64,000 nt of DNA from Candidatus Cottocaccamicrobium excrementipullorum (GTDB taxonomy: Bacteria; Bacillota; Clostridia; Lachnospirales; Lachnospiraceae). Location of the stretch: assembly GCA_018713255.1 (NCBI GenBank), contig DVFL01000009.1, positions 227,742 to 291,741 on the forward strand, given 5' to 3'. Within the stretch, counting starts at the first letter, position 1. Every line of letters begins with the position of its first letter. The notes below the pieces were generated by a model that ran no database searches, was not told where the DNA came from, and was given only the letters and a program-made list of their open reading frames with translations. Shown here piece after piece: positions 54,231 through 63,491 of this stretch. A program made the position numbers and the translations under genes.

Positions 54231-57101
54231 ATGGGAAAGCAATATATTAAAATACGCGGTGCCAATGAGCATAATCTGAAAAATATTTCCCTGGACATTC
54301 CCAGAGATGAGCTGGTGGTGCTGACCGGCCTTTCTGGTTCAGGAAAATCCTCCTTGGCCTTTGATACCATTTATGCGGAAGGGCAGCGGCGATATATGGA
54401 ATCGCTGTCCTCCTATGCCAGACAGTTCCTGGGACAGATGGAGAAACCGGATGTGGAGAGCATCGAAGGACTGTCTCCAGCTATTTCCATCGACCAGAAA
54501 TCCACCAATCGGAACCCTCGCTCAACGGTGGGGACGGTGACGGAGATTTACGATTATATGCGTCTTCTTTACGCCCGGGTGGGCATTCCTCATTGCCCCA
54601 AGTGCGGCAAGGAGATTCGCAAGCAGACGGTGGATCAGATGGTAGACCAGCTGATGGCGCTTCCTGAGCGCACCAGGCTCCAGCTTCTGGCCCCTGTGGT
54701 TAGGGGAAGAAAGGGAGAACATGTAAAGATTCTGGATCAGGCCAGGAAAAGCGGATATGTGAGAGTTAGGATTGACGGCAATCTTTATGAACTTTCGGAA
54801 GAGATTAAGCTGGAAAAGAACATTAAACACAACATCGAAATCGTAGTGGACCGTCTTGTAGTCCGCCCGGGAATCGAGAAACGTCTTACTGACTCCATTG
54901 AGACGGTGATGGCCTTGTCCGGCGGCCTTCTTCTGGTGGATACAGGGGAAGGAGAGCCTCTCCGGTTTTCACAGAATTTTTCCTGCCCGGACTGCGGGAT
55001 CAGTGTGGAGGAAGTGGAACCCAGAAGCTTTTCTTTCAATAATCCCTTCGGCGCCTGTCCAGAGTGTTTCGGCCTGGGATATAAAATGGAATTTGACGAG
55101 GATCTGATGATTCCGGACAAATCTCTGAGCATTAACCAGGGAGCCATTGTGGTGCTGGGATGGCAGTCCTGTGCAGAGAAGGGCAGCTTTACCCGAGCCA
55201 TTCTTGACGCTCTTGCGAAAGAATACGGATTTGATCTGGATACGCCTTTTCAGGATTACCCCAAGAATATTCATGATGTGCTGATTTACGGAACTGGAGG
55301 GAAATCCCTGAAGGTGCACTATAAGGGGCAGAGAGGGGAAGGAGTTTACGATGTGGCCTTCGAGGGGCTGATTGAGAATGTGAATCGGCGCTACCGGGAA
55401 ACCTACTCGGAAGCGTCCAAGGCAGAATATGAAAGCTATATGCGGATTACTCCATGCCCGGTCTGCCACGGACAGCGGCTGAAAAAAGAATCTCTTGCCG
55501 TGACGGTGGGAGGACTGAATATTTACCAGGCCACCGATATGTCCATTGTAAAGTTCAGGGAATTTATTGATGATCTGAAGCTTACGCCTATGCAGGAAGC
55601 CATCGGCGGCTCCATTCTGAAAGAGATCCGGGCCAGAGTCAGCTTCCTCATCGATGTGGGGCTGGAGTACCTTTCCTTATCCCGGGCCACAGGCACCCTT
55701 TCTGGAGGAGAAGCTCAGCGAATCCGTCTTGCCACCCAGATCGGTTCCGGTTTAGTGGGAGTGGCCTATATTCTGGACGAACCCAGCATCGGCCTTCATC
55801 AGCGGGATAATGATAAACTGTTAAAAACTCTTCTTCATCTCCGGGATCTGGGAAACAGCGTGCTGGTGGTGGAGCATGACGAGGATACCATGCGGGCGGC
55901 GGACTGCATCATTGATATCGGGCCGGGAGCCGGAGAACATGGAGGCCAGGTAGTGGCAGTGGGAACGGCAGAGGAGATTATGGCCTGTCCTCAGTCCGTT
56001 ACAGGAGCTTATCTCAGCGGCAGAATACGCATCCCTGTGCCTAAGGAGAGAAAAAAGCCTGTAGGCTGGCTGAAGGTGAAGGGCGCGGCGGAAAATAACT
56101 TAAAAAAGATTAATGTGGACATTCCCCTTGGGGTGATGACCTGCGTCACCGGAGTGTCCGGCTCAGGAAAAAGTTCCCTGGTCAACGAGATTCTCTATAA
56201 AGCCTTAGCGAAGAAACTGAATCGGGCCAGAACTATTCCAGGAAAGTTTTCCGGCTTAGAGGGGGTTGAGCAGTTAGATAAGATCATTGCCATTGACCAG
56301 TCCCCCATCGGCCGTACTCCCCGGTCCAATCCGGCCACTTATACCGGCGTATTTGATTTGATCCGGGATCTTTTCGCTGCCACTACTGACGCGAAAACCA
56401 GAGGATACACCAAGGGACGGTTCAGTTTTAATGTAAAAGGCGGCCGGTGCGAGGCCTGCAGCGGCGACGGCATTATTAAGATTGAGATGCATTTCCTGCC
56501 GGATGTTTACGTTCCCTGCGAAGTTTGCGGTGGCAAACGGTATAACCGGGAAACCCTGGAGGTAAAATATAAGGGGAAGAGTATTTTTGACGTGCTGAAT
56601 ATGACGGTGGAGGAAGCGCTGAAGTTTTTTGAAAATGTGCCTTCGGTGGCCAGAAAGATCCAGACTCTTTATGATGTAGGACTGTCTTATGTAAAGCTGG
56701 GGCAGCCTTCCACCGAGCTTTCCGGCGGTGAGGCTCAGCGGATTAAGCTGGCGGCGGAGCTGAGCCGGAGAAGTACAGGAAAGACGATTTACATTCTGGA
56801 CGAACCTACTACAGGGCTGCATTTTGCTGATGTGCATAAATTGATTGAGATTCTCCATCGTCTGGCAGCAGGCGGAAATACCGTGGTGGTGATTGAGCAC
56901 AACCTGGATGTGATCAAGACTGCGGACTATATTATTGATATGGGACCGGAAGGAGGAGACCGGGGCGGCACGGTGATTGCCAAGGGTACGCCGGAGGAGG
57001 TGGCCCAGTGTCCCCAGTCCTATACTGGCCAGTATGTGAAGCGGTATTTGGAGAGAGAAAAAGAGCTGGAAGATGAAAATCGCGGAACGTTGACCAGATA
57101 A
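54231..57101 (+). CDS. uvrA: Excinuclease ABC subunit A
   Basis: 956-residue UvrA, damage sensor of nucleotide excision repair. It has two ABC ATPase halves (GLSGSGKSS near residue 32 and GVSGSGKSS near 645), signatures [12 protein letters not shown] and [12 protein letters not shown], and zinc modules CPKCGK/CPVCHG and [16 protein letters not shown]. Length is full. The ATG at 54231 has a modest GAGGT ribosome site. A LexA box and an extended -10 promoter lie just upstream, so it is DNA-damage inducible. uvrB is not adjacent, unlike the common uvrB-uvrA arrangement. Confidence 0.97.
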   Translation: MGKQYIKIRGANEHNLKNISLDIPRDELVVLTGLSGSGKSSLAFDTIYAEGQRRYMESLSSYARQFLGQMEKPDVESIEGLSPAISIDQKSTNRNPRSTVGTVTEIYDYMRLLYARVGIPHCPKCGKEIRKQTVDQMVDQLMALPERTRLQLLAPVVRGRKGEHVKILDQARKSGYVRVRIDGNLYELSEEIKLEKNIKHNIEIVVDRLVVRPGIEKRLTDSIETVMALSGGLLLVDTGEGEPLRFSQNFSCPDCGISVEEVEPRSFSFNNPFGACPECFGLGYKMEFDEDLMIPDKSLSINQGAIVVLGWQSCAEKGSFTRAILDALAKEYGFDLDTPFQDYPKNIHDVLIYGTGGKSLKVHYKGQRGEGVYDVAFEGLIENVNRRYRETYSEASKAEYESYMRITPCPVCHGQRLKKESLAVTVGGLNIYQATDMSIVKFREFIDDLKLTPMQEAIGGSILKEIRARVSFLIDVGLEYLSLSRATGTLSGGEAQRIRLATQIGSGLVGVAYILDEPSIGLHQRDNDKLLKTLLHLRDLGNSVLVVEHDEDTMRAADCIIDIGPGAGEHGGQVVAVGTAEEIMACPQSVTGAYLSGRIRIPVPKERKKPVGWLKVKGAAENNLKKINVDIPLGVMTCVTGVSGSGKSSLVNEILYKALAKKLNRARTIPGKFSGLEGVEQLDKIIAIDQSPIGRTPRSNPATYTGVFDLIRDLFAATTDAKTRGYTKGRFSFNVKGGRCEACSGDGIIKIEMHFLPDVYVPCEVCGGKRYNRETLEVKYKGKSIFDVLNMTVEEALKFFENVPSVARKIQTLYDVGLSYVKLGQPSTELSGGEAQRIKLAAELSRRSTGKTIYILDEPTTGLHFADVHKLIEILHRLAAGGNTVVVIEHNLDVIKTADYIIDMGPEGGDRGGTVIAKGTPEEVAQCPQSYTGQYVKRYLEREKELEDENRGTLTR

Positions 57102-57133
57102 GCAAGAAAAAAGTGGTATTTTGTCAAAACCTC

Positions 57134-57162
57134 TTGCTATTTGCAGTAAGATTCGTTATAAT
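57134..57162 (+). promoter_or_regulatory. Promoter in the uvrA-guaA region
   Basis: TTGCTA, 17-bp spacer, TATAAT. Transcription would start about 57169, at the first TACGAAAGA copy. Confidence 0.75.
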
Positions 57163-57169
57163 AAGTTCA

Positions 57170-57623
57170 TACGAAAGAAAAAGAGAGATTGTGCCGAAGG
57201 GGTGCAATCTCTCTGATTTTCAGAAGAGAAAAGCTGGGCAATGCAGAGCTACATAGGTTTTCCTCCGCAGAGCCGCAGATGCTTCCCACATCTGATTTTA
57301 TGCTTCCATCGAAGCTGCCTGGCAGGATACAAAAGATGAACCCTTTCCGGTTAATGTTGTACGAAAGATAGTTTTTTCAGACGAGGACATACGAAAGATA
57401 ACTTTTAACTGTACAAAAGATTAAAAACAATACGAAAGAAACGTCTGCCGTAGATGCAGGAGCTTTTCCTGCAGTCCATGAAAGCACATATCCACAAAAC
57501 ACACGTCTGCAACAAAAGAGAAAACAATCACAGCATTAGCAGGAAAGCCTGCAGATTGAGAGTGAAAGGCTGCGGGACGGCATGAACGTACATAAGGGAA
57601 AGCGGCGCAGAAATACAAAAGAA
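57170..57623 (+). repeat. Seven dispersed TACRAAAGA motifs
   Basis: Copies begin at 57170 (TACGAAAGA), 57328 (TACAAAAGAT), 57360 and 57390 (TACGAAAGAT), 57412 (TACAAAAGAT), 57431 (TACGAAAGAA) and 57614 (TACAAAAGAA), all on the plus strand. Four central copies are spaced 19-30 bp. Confidence 0.8.
57184..57217 (+). terminator. Hairpin near the start of the guaA-side transcript
   Basis: AGAGAGATTGTGCC pairs with GGTGCAATCTCTCT (14 pairs, two G-T), loop GAAGG; followed by GATTTTC, so it may weakly terminate a ~60-nt RNA. Confidence 0.5.
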
Positions 57624-57673
57624 AAGCCCTGCTTGAAAACAAAAGAAGCAATTTTGCAAGGTACTAATGAGAA

Positions 57674-57705
57674 AAGCCGGTTTCATGTGAACCGGCTTAA
57701 TTTTT
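57674..57705 (+). terminator. Terminator-type hairpin in front of guaA
   Basis: AAGCCGGTT-TCATGTG-AACCGGCTT followed by AATTTTT, ending ~25 bp before the guaA start. Position suggests an attenuator. Confidence 0.75.
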
Positions 57706-57729
57706 GAAGGAACAGAAAAGGAGTTTCCC

Positions 57730-59271
57730 ATGAGCAGAGAGATGATTATCGTTCTGGATTTCGGCGGACAGTACAATCAGCTGATCGCCCGCCGGGTCCG
57801 CGAGTGCAGTGTCTACTGTGAAGTGCACCCCTACACTATGTCCCTGGATGCCATTAAGGAGATGAATCCCAAGGGCATTATCTTTACCGGCGGACCAAAC
57901 AGCGTATACCTGGAAGAATCCCCTCATATTGACAAGGCTATTTTTGAGCTGGGGATCCCCATTTTAGGCATTTGCTACGGCTCACAGCTGATGGCTTATG
58001 AGTTAGGCGGCCAGGTGGCTACTGCTCCGGTGAGCGAATACGGCAAAACCGAAGTAGAAGTGGACAAGAGTTCTCTTTTATTCAAAGATGTGGAGCCTGT
58101 TACCGTCTGCTGGATGAGCCATACGGATTATATCGCAAAGGCACCTGAAGGATTTAAGACAGTTGCCCACACGCCGGTCTGCCCCATTGCAGCGATGGAG
58201 TGCCCTGAACGGCGGCTTTACGCTACTCAGTTCCATCCTGAGGTAATGCATACTGTGGAAGGCATGAAAATGCTTCACGCTTTCGTTTATGATGTGTGCG
58301 GATGCAGCGGCGACTGGAAGATGGATTCCTTTGTCACCACAACTATCGAGTCTCTGCGGGAAAAGATTGGAAGCGGGAAGGTGCTCTGCGCCCTGTCCGG
58401 CGGCGTGGATTCTTCTGTGGCTGCCGTTCTGTTATCCAAGGCAGTAGGAAAACAGCTGACCTGTGTATTTGTTGATCACGGACTTCTTCGGAAAAATGAA
58501 GGAGACGAGGTGGAAGCCGTATTTGGACCAGAAGGGCCTTACGAGCTTAACTTTATCCGAGTAAACGCTCAGGAGCGGTTTTATGGAAAACTCGCCGGCG
58601 TAACTGAACCGGAAGAGAAGAGAAAGATTATTGGTGAAGAATTCATTCGGGTATTCGAAGAAGAGGCCAAGAAGATTGGCGCTGTGGATTTCCTGGTACA
58701 GGGAACCATTTATCCAGATGTGATTGAGTCCGGTCTGGGCAAATCTGCCGTGATCAAGTCTCACCATAATGTTGGAGGACTTCCAGATTATGTAGATTTT
58801 AAGGAGATCGTAGAGCCTCTGCGCCTCCTTTTCAAGGATGAGGTTCGCAAGGTAGGTCTGGAACTGGGAATTCCTGAATATCTGGTATTCCGTCAGCCAT
58901 TCCCCGGCCCTGGTCTGGGAATCCGGATCATTGGCGAAGTAACTGCGGAGAAAGTGCGGATCGTTCAGGACGCAGATGCCATCTACCGTGAAGAGATCGC
59001 CAAGGCCGGCGTGGACAAGCGGCTGGGCCAGTACTTTGCCGCTCTGACCAATATGCGGTCTGTAGGCGTGATGGGCGACTTCCGCACCTACGATTACGCC
59101 GTGGCCCTGCGTGCAGTGGAAACCTCCGACTTTATGACAGCCGAAGCAGCAGAGATTCCCTGGGAAGTGCTGCAGAAGGTGATGAACCGGATTGTGAACG
59201 AGGTGAAGGGAGTAAATCGGGTAATGTATGATCTGACTTCTAAGCCGCCGGGGACGATTGAGTTCGAATAG
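57730..59271 (+). CDS. guaA: GMP synthase (glutamine-hydrolysing)
   Basis: 513-residue GuaA, converting XMP to GMP with glutamine and ATP. It has an N-terminal class I glutaminase (GICYGSQLM with nucleophile Cys, ATQFHPEV His/Glu) and a C-terminal ATP pyrophosphatase ([12 protein letters not shown]) plus dimerisation domain ending KPPGTIEFE. The start follows AAAAGGAGTTTCCC. A terminator-type hairpin right in front suggests attenuation. The 3' end of guaA is a known integration site for genomic islands and ICEs in several bacteria, and here a mobile element begins within ~60 bp. Confidence 0.97.
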   Translation: MSREMIIVLDFGGQYNQLIARRVRECSVYCEVHPYTMSLDAIKEMNPKGIIFTGGPNSVYLEESPHIDKAIFELGIPILGICYGSQLMAYELGGQVATAPVSEYGKTEVEVDKSSLLFKDVEPVTVCWMSHTDYIAKAPEGFKTVAHTPVCPIAAMECPERRLYATQFHPEVMHTVEGMKMLHAFVYDVCGCSGDWKMDSFVTTTIESLREKIGSGKVLCALSGGVDSSVAAVLLSKAVGKQLTCVFVDHGLLRKNEGDEVEAVFGPEGPYELNFIRVNAQERFYGKLAGVTEPEEKRKIIGEEFIRVFEEEAKKIGAVDFLVQGTIYPDVIESGLGKSAVIKSHHNVGGLPDYVDFKEIVEPLRLLFKDEVRKVGLELGIPEYLVFRQPFPGPGLGIRIIGEVTAEKVRIVQDADAIYREEIAKAGVDKRLGQYFAALTNMRSVGVMGDFRTYDYAVALRAVETSDFMTAEAAEIPWEVLQKVMNRIVNEVKGVNRVMYDLTSKPPGTIEFE

Positions 59272-59276
59272 TAAAC

Positions 59277-59322
59277 AGAGAGCCGGGAAGCCGCATAAAC
59301 AGCGGACTTTCCGGCTCTTAGT
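59277..59322 (+). terminator. Hairpin after guaA
   Basis: AGAGAGCCGG-GAAG-CCGC pairs with GCGG-CTTT-CCGGCTCT; only TTA follows, so the T-tract may have been lost where the mobile element joins. Confidence 0.65.
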
Positions 59323-59330
59323 GTGTGGCG

Positions 59331-59349
59331 TGATACCTTTTTGATACCT
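59331..59349. repeat. TGATACCT direct repeats at the element's left edge
   Basis: TGATACCT at 59331-59338 and 59342-59349, 11-bp period, about 60 bp after the guaA stop. Placement suits arm-type integrase sites near attL (inference). Confidence 0.5.
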
Positions 59350-59372
59350 ATATACTTGAATGGAGATTATAA

Positions 59373-60923
59373 TTAGCTTCGTAGATTTGCTTCTTCGATA
59401 AATCTCAAATCAAGATATTCGTGAATAGCATTCTCGATATCAGGTATATCTTGGATAAGTGATTTGTTGTTTAATAAGTTTTCTTTATAAAATTCCATGT
59501 ATGTTGTTCTGCGACGAGTTGCTGATAACTTTTCGTTTGGTTTGGGGCGACATTCTTCAGGTATCAAATAGAGTAGTATACTATTTTCTAAATCTAATAA
59601 TAAGTCAGAAGAATATAGAATTAGATGATAGTTTTGAAACCAAAGTGATTCGTCCCTGTGAGTCTTTAAGATGGCAATGTCCTGTTCGGAAAATAAGCTT
59701 TTACTTAAATAATAAGATATTAATACCTGATTGTTGGATTTTAAAACCATATCAGCATAATCTTTTAATATATCTCCAAACCCGAACTCGTTAATTGCAT
59801 AATAATAGTAAAGTTGTTCTTCTTGAAATGGTGTGCTTAAAGCCTGATCAAATCGTATCTTGAAAAAATTTTTAACTTTCTCTTTATCAAAATTATTCAT
59901 ATGACTAAATATATCAACACTGTATAAAAGTGATTCTGGAGAAGTTCTAAAAATATAACATAATTGGTGGTAATCATATTTTTTAACAATGAATTTATTT
60001 AAGTCCAGAGTTCTAAAATATTTTGTTTTGAAAAAGTTATTTATAAAAACTTTTTTTTGCTTTTCGTCATGTAATTGAGATAGACGGTATACAATTTGAT
60101 TTATAAAAACCAGTTTGTTTTGATCATCATTGCGTCTATAATGTATATTACAATGAGCAATTAATTTTTTCCAATACCGTGCAATTACGTTATAAGAATT
60201 GAATTTTTCGTAATCCCATATTTCATATTTGTTTTCGTTTCCTTCTAAATCGAATTGATCCAAAACGGAATAAAATGTCTCTCTTATCTTACTATTGTTT
60301 TCCTTATTACAAAAGAAATAAAAATCATCTGAAAAATATGTAAAATCACAAGCAATGCTTTGTGCTGCAAATTCAGCTTCAAGAGCACTGCTTATTTTTG
60401 TTAAGTGTTGCTCAGCAAAATATAGAGATAAATAATTTCCCATAATCAGACCGTTTGTGGCACCACAATTCATATTTGTAATATAACGATCAGTTAAGCC
60501 ATTCCAGTCCAAATAGTGGGTATACAGTCGCCCATAAAAATCTTTTATATCTAACTTAATTAGATTATCATAGACACATAATTCTTCAAAATCTTTTTCT
60601 AATTGAGTATCATATTCACCAATTGCAAAATCGCCAGTATTTAATCTAGCTGATAATCGTTTATGGGAAATATCAAGTTGTTGTGGATCTTCAAAATGGG
60701 GAAAATTTTTAATATGCTCATAAGCACAAGTAAGAGCGATTATATTAGGTAATTTTAATGTACGAAATCTATCACCGCTCTTTTTTATAGTAAATTTAAT
60801 TGGTTTAGTCCAACAAGTATCATCAATGTCTATAGAACCTGGATCAGTTGGAAAAATTAAATTGTCTATATTGATAAAATGTCGAATAGGATTTTTAAAA
60901 TTATAAATGTTATTATAGTCCAT
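59373..60923 (-). CDS. Abi/UG-class reverse transcriptase, probable phage-defence gene
   Basis: 516-residue protein with a reverse transcriptase palm at about 50-260. Motif A is DIKDFYGRLYTH (125-136), the DIxxFYxxxYTH form characteristic of abortive-infection and unknown-group RTs; motif B GATNGLIMGNYLS (154-166) has TNG in place of the PQG of group II introns; motif C is YFSDD (196-200). The C-terminal half is helical and aromatic-rich, as in AbiK and Abi-P2. Many such RTs (DRT systems, AbiA, AbiK) stop phage by untemplated or ncRNA-templated DNA synthesis. The ATG at 60923 overlaps the XRE gene's TAA (TAATG). It is strongly AT-rich, indicating transfer. The exact RT class is not determined. 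Confidence 0.87.
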   Translation of the reverse strand: MDYNNIYNFKNPIRHFINIDNLIFPTDPGSIDIDDTCWTKPIKFTIKKSGDRFRTLKLPNIIALTCAYEHIKNFPHFEDPQQLDISHKRLSARLNTGDFAIGEYDTQLEKDFEELCVYDNLIKLDIKDFYGRLYTHYLDWNGLTDRYITNMNCGATNGLIMGNYLSLYFAEQHLTKISSALEAEFAAQSIACDFTYFSDDFYFFCNKENNSKIRETFYSVLDQFDLEGNENKYEIWDYEKFNSYNVIARYWKKLIAHCNIHYRRNDDQNKLVFINQIVYRLSQLHDEKQKKVFINNFFKTKYFRTLDLNKFIVKKYDYHQLCYIFRTSPESLLYSVDIFSHMNNFDKEKVKNFFKIRFDQALSTPFQEEQLYYYYAINEFGFGDILKDYADMVLKSNNQVLISYYLSKSLFSEQDIAILKTHRDESLWFQNYHLILYSSDLLLDLENSILLYLIPEECRPKPNEKLSATRRRTTYMEFYKENLLNNKSLIQDIPDIENAIHEYLDLRFIEEANLRS

Positions 60924-61486
60924 TATTTTCTCCAATCATAACTATTATTTTTCTTGTCATTCCCTTTTTCGTCAACATCACTACTGGTAGCAGGCCAGTT
61001 GATCTTCCATTCAAAATATTCGTCCTCTGATATTTCCTTGTTCTTTAACTGTTCTTTTCGCAAGCACCATTCACGCAGAAATTCATTCACAAGACCATAA
61101 TCAATCCACATTCCCACAGGAGCGTGAGCAGGCCAGTCATCACTGTCATTATACCGTACAGTATTATCATCAGAATTGTACTTGCCGGGATTAGGAACAA
61201 GCTGAAATAAATGGAAAGTATTACGGTTATCCTCGTCAAGCCAGAAAAACGTCTGCATAATATCTTCAGCGCAGCCGGGAGTCACAGTGATAAAATTGAT
61301 GTAATTGACATTTAAAATCTTTGCGATTTCCATAAGCGTATCTTTTTTAGGAACACGATAGCCGGACTCATATTGTGCAACACGGACATCGGCATTACGT
61401 TCTTCATATCCCAGTTTCAAGCCTAATTCCCGTTGTGTTAAGCCACGAAACGTGCGGATTCGCTTTATTCGTTCACCTAATATCAT
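60923..61486 (-). CDS. XRE family HTH regulator coupled to the reverse transcriptase
   Basis: 187-residue protein. Residues 1-60 are a Cro/CI-type helix-turn-helix (GERIKRIRTFRGLTQRELGLKLG, then RVAQYESGYRVPKKDTLMEIAKIL). The rest, with SDDWPAHAPVGMWIDYGLVNEFLREW, is an element-typical C-terminal region of unknown role. Its stop codon shares a base with the start of the RT gene (TAATG), so both are made from one mRNA. It may repress its own unit and the divergent xis-int promoter, or directly modulate the RT. RBS AAAGGATACTGAAT before the ATG at 61486. Confidence 0.88.
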   Translation of the reverse strand: MILGERIKRIRTFRGLTQRELGLKLGYEERNADVRVAQYESGYRVPKKDTLMEIAKILNVNYINFITVTPGCAEDIMQTFFWLDEDNRNTFHLFQLVPNPGKYNSDDNTVRYNDSDDWPAHAPVGMWIDYGLVNEFLREWCLRKEQLKNKEISEDEYFEWKINWPATSSDVDEKGNDKKNNSYDWRK

Positions 61487-61595
61487 ATTCAGTATCCTTT
61501 CTGAAAGATCGAGTAGAAGCAGATTATAGTCTGCTTTTAAAGTAGTCTTTTATCCCTTATAGTCTACCATGTTTTGAATAATACGACAACATAAA

Positions 61596-61703
61596 CTTAT
61601 CATAAATGCTAAATTTAATAAAAAAGATAAGCTTAACAAATATGCTATTGACAATAACGTAAATGTCAAGTATAATGCGAATATAAAACTTAACAAAAAA
61701 GCT
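61596..61703 (+). repeat. Three 15-bp iteron-like repeats between XRE and xis
   Basis: CTTATCATAAATGCT (61596-61610), CTTAACAAATATGCT (61632-61646) and CTTAACAAAAAAGCT (61689-61703), same orientation, flanking the xis-int promoter. Candidate binding sites for the XRE protein or Xis. Confidence 0.65.
61648..61676 (+). promoter_or_regulatory. Consensus promoter of xis-int-mob
   Basis: TTGACA, 17-bp spacer, TATAAT. TTGACA is also the left arm of an inverted repeat with TGTCAA (61664-61669), so a repressor bound there would block the promoter. Confidence 0.9.
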
Positions 61704-61726
61704 AAATAAAAAAGGAGGACATCTAT

Positions 61727-61915
61727 TTGAAGAATGATTTATTTGTAACAGCCGGTGAAGTTGCACAGGACTTGGGCGTTTCCAAACCATTTGCCTACAA
61801 ATTGGTGCGGCAGATGAATGAAGAACTGGAAGCAAAAGGATTTATTACAATCGCCGGAAGAGTAAGCAGAAAATACTATGAAGAAAAATTCTATGGTATG
61901 GCGCAGGCAAATTAA
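61727..61915 (+). CDS. xis: Excisionase-like small DNA-binding protein
   Basis: 62-residue protein starting at TTG (61727) behind AAAAGGAGGACATCTAT. The sequence LFVTAGEVAQDLGVSKPFAYKLVRQMNEEL is a MerR/excisionase-type helix-turn-helix, followed by GRVSRKYYEEKFYG, the common end of small Xis-like proteins. Placement directly before the integrase (15 bp gap) supports a role as recombination directionality factor. The symbol is by role, not by close identity. Confidence 0.75.
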   Translation: MKNDLFVTAGEVAQDLGVSKPFAYKLVRQMNEELEAKGFITIAGRVSRKYYEEKFYGMAQAN

Positions 61916-61930
61916 GAGGGAGGTGAAGTC

Positions 61931-63016
61931 ATGGCGGCGTACAAAGATGAAAAGCGTGGAACGTGGTATGTATCGTTTCACTATTATGACTGGACAGGAA
62001 AAAACTGTCGGAAAGTGAAAAGAGGTTTTAAGACCAAACGGGAAGCGACAGAATGGGAACGTCATTTCCGTATGAAAGAAGCTGCTGATCTGGATATGAC
62101 CTTTGGAGAGTTTGTAGAAGCCTACACCAGAGATATGAAGCCGAAACTGAAACACAATACCTGGCTGACAAAGGAACATATTCTGCGGACGAAGTTATTG
62201 CCATATTTTAAGGACAAGAAAATGCGTGACATTCGTGCAACAGATATTATCCAATGGCAAAATGAACAAATTTCTTATCGTGATGATAAAGGAAAACCTT
62301 ATGCTCCTACGTATCTGAAAACTCTGCAATCAGAATTAAGCGCTCTTTTCAATCACGCAGTGCGTTTCTATGAATTGAAAAATAATCCGGTTGTAAAAGC
62401 GGGCCCACTTGGAAAAGGGAAAGCAGAGGAAATGCTTTTCTGGACAAAAGAGGAATATTTAAAATTTATTGAAGCGGTAAAAGACAAGCCGTATTCCTAC
62501 CATGCATTCCAGATATTGTATTGGTGCGGATTGCGTGTGGGAGAACTGTTAGCTCTTACTCCGCAGGATATTGATTTTGATAACAAGGTCATTCGGATTA
62601 CAAAATCTTATCAGCGGTTAGAGGGGAAAGACGTAATTACAGACCCGAAGACTCCTAAAAGTAAACGAAATGTGAGTATGCCGGATTTCCTGTGTGACGA
62701 ACTGAAAGATTATATCAGCAGATTATATGGAATTCTTCCTACGGATCGTATCTTTCATCTGACAAAAAGTTTTCTGCACCATGAAATGACAAGAGGTGCA
62801 GAGAAAGCAGGGGTAAAGCGTATCAGAATTCATGATTTGAGACATTCGCATATTTCCCTGCTGATCAGTATGGGATTTTCGGCTGTATCAATCGGAAATC
62901 GAGTAGGGCATGAAAGCGTTGATATTACCTATCGCTATGCCCATATGTTTCCTACAGAGCAGACGAAAATGGCGAAGTTATTGAATGAAGAATTTAAGGA
63001 GGGCATGGAAGAATGA
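61931..63016 (+). CDS. int: Tyrosine recombinase (integrase)
   Basis: 361-residue phage-type integrase. The N-terminus (about 1-50: YKDEKRGTWYVSFHYYDW...GFKTKREATEWE) is an AP2-like arm-site-binding domain; a SAM-like core-binding domain spans ~55-155; the catalytic domain has Arg in CGLRVGELL, HDLRHSHIS (His and second Arg), GHESVDITYRYAH (third His and Tyr nucleophile). The R-H-R-H-Y set is complete, so it should be active. Its stop overlaps the next start in ATGA. It probably integrates the element at the guaA 3' end. Confidence 0.95.
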   Translation: MAAYKDEKRGTWYVSFHYYDWTGKNCRKVKRGFKTKREATEWERHFRMKEAADLDMTFGEFVEAYTRDMKPKLKHNTWLTKEHILRTKLLPYFKDKKMRDIRATDIIQWQNEQISYRDDKGKPYAPTYLKTLQSELSALFNHAVRFYELKNNPVVKAGPLGKGKAEEMLFWTKEEYLKFIEAVKDKPYSYHAFQILYWCGLRVGELLALTPQDIDFDNKVIRITKSYQRLEGKDVITDPKTPKSKRNVSMPDFLCDELKDYISRLYGILPTDRIFHLTKSFLHHEMTRGAEKAGVKRIRIHDLRHSHISLLISMGFSAVSIGNRVGHESVDITYRYAHMFPTEQTKMAKLLNEEFKEGMEE

Positions 63017-63402
63017 GTGGTACACACAAATATCCAACAATCAGCTTTCGTATTTCTCCCAGAGAACGTGAGGAAATTGAAGCGAAAATTCTTGTCAGTG
63101 GTATGAAGAAAAAAGATTATTTTGTTCGTTCCTGTATTTATAATCGTGTGTGCGTGGTAGGAAAGAAAGAGACTGTATATCAGATTGTAGAGAAATTGAA
63201 GGAAATGGAAAACCATCTGTTAGAGTTGGCAGAGCAGTTAAAGGACAAAAAGCCGGAGATTACTTCCGAAGAAATCCGGGAACTTCATACGGCTTATGAG
63301 GATATGTTAAAAGCAGTTCTCTGGATGTTGGACGGAGCAAAATATCTGTGGGAGGGAACTGATAAAAAATGCCCCGACAGCGGCAACTGTCAGAGCGTGT
63401 GA
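63013..63402 (+). CDS. MobC-like mobilization accessory protein
   Basis: 129-residue protein. Its N-terminal region (YPTISFRISPREREEIEAKILVSGMKKKDYFVRSCI) is a ribbon-helix-helix with the pattern of MobC/relaxosome proteins that assist a relaxase at oriT; the rest is a coiled-coil-prone helical part. It is coupled to the integrase gene by an ATGA overlap. A relaxase gene is expected further downstream but lies outside the window. Confidence 0.7.
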   Translation: MSGTHKYPTISFRISPREREEIEAKILVSGMKKKDYFVRSCIYNRVCVVGKKETVYQIVEKLKEMENHLLELAEQLKDKKPEITSEEIRELHTAYEDMLKAVLWMLDGAKYLWEGTDKKCPDSGNCQSV

Positions 63403-63407
63403 TAACG

Positions 63408-63454
63408 GAAACCTCTGTTATCAGTAATCACAATACGAGTATAGCAGAGGTTTC
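63408..63454 (+). terminator. Hairpin between mobC-like and ATPase genes
   Basis: GAAACCTCTG / CAGAGGTTTC, 10-bp stem with a 27-nt loop; the following TTTCG is a weak T-tract, so termination may be partial. Confidence 0.5.
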
Positions 63455-63491
63455 TTTCGTTGACAATGAGATTTTCAGAAACGGAGGTTAT

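Larger units (their letters stand above)
57102..57729. other. 628-bp non-coding region with repeated TACRAAAGA motifs
   Basis: No credible gene. It contains a promoter at 57134-57162, a 14-bp hairpin at 57184-57217, seven copies of TACRAAAGA(W), a small CAGATG/CATCTG hairpin at 57283-57301 and a terminator-type hairpin just before guaA. The layout (promoter, long leader, terminator, gene) could be an untranslated guaA leader with attenuation, or a small RNA gene. I cannot fit it to a known riboswitch. Confidence 0.55.

Noticed and set aside
57102..57729. CRISPR array or riboswitch in the uvrA-guaA interval
   Set aside because: The repeats are only 9-10 bp, unevenly spaced and without conserved long repeat units; the purine aptamer core is not visible.
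59373..60923. Group II intron maturase or retron reverse transcriptase
   Set aside because: No maturase or HNH domain, no domain V/VI RNA, motif B lacks PQG, and no retron-type ncRNA with an RT of ~320 residues; motif A is of the Abi/UG type.
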